Of a stretch of 8,190 bases of DNA, positions 6,337 to 8,190 are shown in pieces. The notes below the pieces were generated by a model. The model was not told the origin of the DNA, did not search any database, and saw only the letters and a program-made list of their open reading frames with translations. Every line of letters begins with the position of its first letter. Positions within the stretch are counted from its first letter, which is position 1. The DNA is taken from contig JAICZB010000100.1 in the NCBI GenBank assembly GCA_025933895.1, positions 1-8,190 of the forward strand, in the 5' to 3' direction. The position numbers were made by a program, and so were the translations under genes. Source of the stretch: Thermoleophilia bacterium (lineage in GTDB: Bacteria > Actinomycetota > Thermoleophilia > Gaiellales > Gaiellaceae).

Positions 6337-6777
6337 TTACTCGTCGCGGGCGAGCGTCCGCAAACCGGCGTACCGCTCGGGCCGAGCCCGCCGCAGCAGC
6401 ACTGCGAGGGCCAGAAGCGCCACGGCAACGAGGTAGCCCGCGGCGGGAATCCAGGCGATCGCTGCGACGACGAGGGCGGCGCCGACGACGAGCGTTCCCG
6501 TGGCGACCCGCGTTCCGCCGCGTCTGAGCGCGCCGCTCACGGTTGGCGCCGCGGCCAGGATCCCCGCCAGAGCTCCGCCGGCACCGAGGGCGATGTCCGG
6601 CCAGCCGCCGGGCTGCCACTCGTCGATACCGAAGCCGAGCAATGCCCCCGCGAGCACCGCGGCGATGCCTGCCACGACGAGGACGACGCGCACGGCCGCG
6701 CCCACCGCGGCCGCGACGAGCAACCCGGCCGCAGCGCCGAGGCCGGCGCTCACGCCGATCCAGTACCACGAACCCAC
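6337..6777 (-). CDS. Small polytopic membrane protein of unknown function
   Basis: A 146-residue protein that is mostly Ala, Gly, Val and Leu. I see about five hydrophobic segments (6-28, 30-50, 60-78, 92-109 and 111-129). A short polar loop IDEWQPGGWP (51-60) and a basic C-terminal tail RRARPERYAGLRTLARDE, probably cytoplasmic, are the only distinctive parts. I recognise no family. It is the first gene of the - strand cluster and ends 9 bp before the phosphodiesterase gene, so it may be its membrane partner; that is inference from spacing only. The start is GTG 6777, without a clear ribosome-binding site. Confidence 0.7.
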   Translation of the reverse strand: MGSWYWIGVSAGLGAAAGLLVAAAVGAAVRVVLVVAGIAAVLAGALLGFGIDEWQPGGWPDIALGAGGALAGILAAAPTVSGALRRGGTRVATGTLVVGAALVVAAIAWIPAAGYLVAVALLALAVLLRRARPERYAGLRTLARDE

Positions 6778-6842
6778 GCGGGAACCGTAACCGCGGGCGG
6801 CTCTCGACCGTTGTTTGCCCAGACCCCGCCAGGAGGCCCAAA
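6778..6842. other. Divergent intergenic region
   Basis: These 65 bp separate the start of the - strand cluster from the + strand thioredoxin-like gene, so both promoters should lie here or inside the neighbouring genes. I see no convincing -35/-10 pair in either direction. TTGTTT at 6811-6816 has no matching -10 before the gene. The AGGAGG at 6831-6836 is the ribosome-binding site of the + gene. Confidence 0.5.
6831..6836 (+). promoter_or_regulatory. Ribosome-binding site of the thioredoxin-like gene
   Basis: A perfect AGGAGG lies 6 bases before GTG 6843. It fixes that start over the much longer open frame that continues upstream across the divergent gene. Confidence 0.8.
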
Positions 6843-7151
6843 GTGACCCCCGACGAACGTCCGCTTCTCGTCTTCTTCACCTCCCACCGCTCCGGCCCCG
6901 CCCGGCGGATGGAGAGTCTGCTCGCCCACATCGCGCGCAAGGAACGCGATCGGCTCCGCGTGAGCAAGGTCGACGTGGACGACCGGCCCGAGGTCGCCGA
7001 GCGTTTCCGCGTCAGCCAGGTGCCCTCGCTCGCGCTGATCGTGGAGAGGCGCGTCGTCTCGCGGCTCGAGGGCCGAGCGACCGCGCCGCGGATCGAGTCG
7101 ATGCTCGAGCCGCACCTGGCCGAGGCCGAGCCGGTAGAAGCCGTCGCCTAG
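6843..7151 (+). CDS. Thioredoxin-fold protein lacking the catalytic cysteines
   Basis: A 102-residue protein with the thioredoxin layout. A strand PLLVFFTSHRSGPARRMESLL (7-27) stands where thioredoxins have VxFWAxWCGPCRxMxPxL. The next strand is VSKVDVDDRPEVAERFRV (40-57), followed by the cis-proline loop SQVPSLALI (58-66) and a closing RLEGRATAPRIESML (74-88). Both CxxC cysteines are gone: the motif reads S17-G18-P19-A20, and the protein contains no cysteine at all. It cannot act as a disulfide reductase and may be a binding or chaperone-like thioredoxin. The start GTG 6843 is set by AGGAGG. The gene stands alone on its strand, and its TAG stop shares the CTAG tetramer with the convergent E2 gene. 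Confidence 0.85.
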   Translation: MTPDERPLLVFFTSHRSGPARRMESLLAHIARKERDRLRVSKVDVDDRPEVAERFRVSQVPSLALIVERRVVSRLEGRATAPRIESMLEPHLAEAEPVEAVA

Positions 7152-8190
7152 CCGCCGCCGCGCAGGCGGCCGATCACCGCGAGCCCGAAGTCGGCGGCGC
7201 GCTTGCCGTCGATCACGCGGTGGTCGAACGTGACCGAGAGGTTCCCCATCCGGCGGACGACGACTTCGCCCTCCCGCACGACCGGCCGCTCGTCGATCCG
7301 GTGGATGCCGAGGATGGCTGTCTCGGGATGGTTGACCAGCGGCGTCACGAACAGGCCCGCCGCCTTGCCGGCGCTCGTGACGGTGAACGTACCGCCGCGC
7401 AGCTCCTCGGGCCTCAGCGTCCCTGCGTGCGCCGCTTCCGCGAGCCGCTTCACCTCGGCGTCGAGTTCGTCGAGCGAGAGGCGCTCGCAGCCGTGCACGA
7501 CCGGGACGACGAGCCCGTGCTCGGTCTGGACGGCGACACCGATGTCATACCGATCGAGCAGCACGAGCTCCCCGTCCTCGACGCGCGCGTTGAGTTCCGG
7601 GAACTCGCGGAGGGACTCGACGACGGCGTGGAGGACGAGCGGTACGAGCCGCTTCAGCTCGACCTCCGTGAAGTCGCACTCCTCGACCCAGGTCACGGCC
7701 GGGATCTCGCTATGCGCACGCGTCAGGTGCTCGAACATCTGCCGGCGCACCCCGCGGAGGGGTACACGCGTCCCTTCAGGACGTGTCTCGGTGCCAGGCA
7801 CCGGGACATGGCCTGAAGAGACCGCCGCGCGTACGTCCTCTTCCGTGATCCGCCCCTGCGGTCCGGTGCCGGTGACACCCGCGAGGTCGATTCCGAGCTC
7901 CTGAGCGACTTTGCGAACGAGTGGCGTGGCGCGGACCTTCGCGTCTCCGGGGGAGACCGCGTGAGCCGGCGCCTCCTCGGGACGTGTCTCGGTGCCTGGC
8001 ACCGGGACATGGCCAGAACCGGCGCCGCCGATCACGACGAGGACAGTGCCGACCGGCACGACCTCGCCCTCCGCAACGAGGATCCGGGAGACCGTCCCCT
8101 CCGCCGGCGACGGGATCTCGACCGTCGTCTTGTCGGTCGCGATCTCGACGAGCGGCGCATCCTCGGCGATGTCCTGGCCCTCCTCGACGA
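7148..8190 (-). CDS. 2-oxo acid dehydrogenase E2, dihydrolipoamide acyltransferase (5' end outside window)
   Basis: 346 residues are visible; the N-terminus lies beyond the right edge. The end of the lipoyl domain comes first, with the lipoylated lysine in EIATDKTTVEIPSPAEG (visible residue 20). Linker 1 follows, then the E1/E3-binding domain (84-123, KVRATPLVRKVAQELGIDL...GRITEEDV), linker 2, and the catalytic domain (about 142-346) with the active-site FDHRVIDG (H323, D327). E2 transfers the acyl group from lipoate to CoA at the core of a pyruvate or branched-chain 2-oxo acid dehydrogenase; these cannot be separated without the E1 genes, which probably lie off the edge. SGHVPVPGTETRPE occurs once in each linker (58-71 and 125-138), encoded by the palindromic repeats. 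The GTG near 8059 is not the start, because the lipoyl domain continues upstream in frame. Confidence 0.95.
   Translation of the reverse strand, partial: VEEGQDIAEDAPLVEIATDKTTVEIPSPAEGTVSRILVAEGEVVPVGTVLVVIGGAGSGHVPVPGTETRPEEAPAHAVSPGDAKVRATPLVRKVAQELGIDLAGVTGTGPQGRITEEDVRAAVSSGHVPVPGTETRPEGTRVPLRGVRRQMFEHLTRAHSEIPAVTWVEECDFTEVELKRLVPLVLHAVVESLREFPELNARVEDGELVLLDRYDIGVAVQTEHGLVVPVVHGCERLSLDELDAEVKRLAEAAHAGTLRPEELRGGTFTVTSAGKAAGLFVTPLVNHPETAILGIHRIDERPVVREGEVVVRRMGNLSVTFDHRVIDGKRAADFGLAVIGRLRGGG
7774..7818. repeat. Palindromic repeat copy A inside the E2 gene (linker 2)
   Basis: A 45-bp near-perfect palindrome centred on A7796. The outer arms are CTTCAGG and CCTGAAG; the inner core is CGGTGCC-A-GGCACCG flanked by GTGTCT / GGGACA. 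It has three mismatched pairs besides the central base. The 35-bp segment 7779-7813 recurs at 7980-8014 with only the central base changed. On the - strand it is read in frame as GHVPVPGTETRPE between the E1/E3-binding and catalytic domains. It should also form a hairpin in the mRNA. Confidence 0.85.
7980..8014. repeat. Palindromic repeat copy B inside the E2 gene (linker 1)
   Basis: A 35-bp copy matching 7779-7813 at 34 of 35 positions, with central T in place of A. It keeps the CGGTGCC/GGCACCG inverted core but lacks the outer CTTCAGG/CCTGAAG arms of copy A. It lies 201 bp (67 codons) from copy A, so it is read in the same frame and gives the same peptide, here between the lipoyl and E1/E3-binding domains. 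Confidence 0.85.

Noticed and set aside
5660..6967. A 435-codon - strand frame across the phosphodiesterase and membrane protein genes
   Set aside because: Arg-rich shadow crossing two genes that are well supported in other frames.
6543..7151. Longer start for the thioredoxin-like gene
   Set aside because: The extra 100 residues are Arg/Pro-rich antisense of the membrane protein gene. AGGAGG before GTG 6843 and the thioredoxin domain boundary fix the shorter form.
7151..7170. GCCGCC...GGCGGC inverted repeat as a bidirectional terminator between the thioredoxin-like and E2 genes
   Set aside because: It has no T-tract on either side and encodes the Gly/Arg-rich end of E2. Such GC repeats are common by chance here.
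7774..8014. The two palindromes as a CRISPR array
   Set aside because: Only two copies occur, spaced 201 bp apart inside a coding frame, and the spacing holds a conserved E1/E3-binding domain rather than a spacer.

Overview
The window is GC-rich, with G/C-biased third codon positions, frequent GTG/TTG starts and tight gene packing. Together with a membrane-anchored M23-like protein, a GT-C glycosyltransferase/GtrA pair and a 2-oxo acid dehydrogenase E2, this fits an actinobacterium-like genome. Thermoleophilia (Gaiellales/Solirubrobacterales) is my impression; nothing here proves the taxonomy.

Layout, left to right. A + strand pair opens the window: a membrane-anchored protein with a degenerate LytM/M23 domain (to 769) and a YmdB-family metallophosphoesterase (882-1658). 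Between them lies a roughly 100-bp element with inverted ends (about 778-886). It appears to have landed at the start codon of the phosphoesterase gene. A compact - strand cluster fills 6777 down to 1545. In transcription order it holds a small polytopic membrane protein, an alkaline-phosphatase-superfamily phosphodiesterase, protein-L-isoaspartate O-methyltransferase (pcm), a PRC-barrel-like protein, a GtrA-family protein and a large GT-C type glycosyltransferase with an N-terminal periplasmic domain. Gaps are a few tens of bases at most and several genes overlap, so one operon is likely. A lone + strand gene (6843-7151) encodes a thioredoxin-fold protein without catalytic cysteines. It shares a CTAG stop tetramer with the convergent E2 gene, which runs off the right edge.

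The most unusual content is a set of small palindromic elements inside or next to genes. Two nearly identical 35-bp palindromic copies sit in the E2 gene, one in each interdomain linker and both in the same reading frame. Each is translated as the peptide SGHVPVPGTETRPE. This recalls the Rickettsia palindromic elements, which insert in frame into proteins. The longer element before the phosphoesterase carries similar CAGG...TGTCCCG / CGGGACA...CCTG ends and seems to have split the ribosome-binding site and GTG start from the body of the gene. The window therefore shows apparently harmless exaptation in protein linkers and probable damage or rewiring at a translation start, perhaps by one repeat family.

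Functionally, GtrA and the GT-C enzyme probably work together on polyprenyl-phosphate-linked sugars in envelope glycosylation. Pcm repairs damaged proteins. E2 belongs to a pyruvate or branched-chain 2-oxo acid dehydrogenase complex. No RNA genes, CRISPR arrays or transposase genes were seen, and no stretch over 300 bases lacks a gene.
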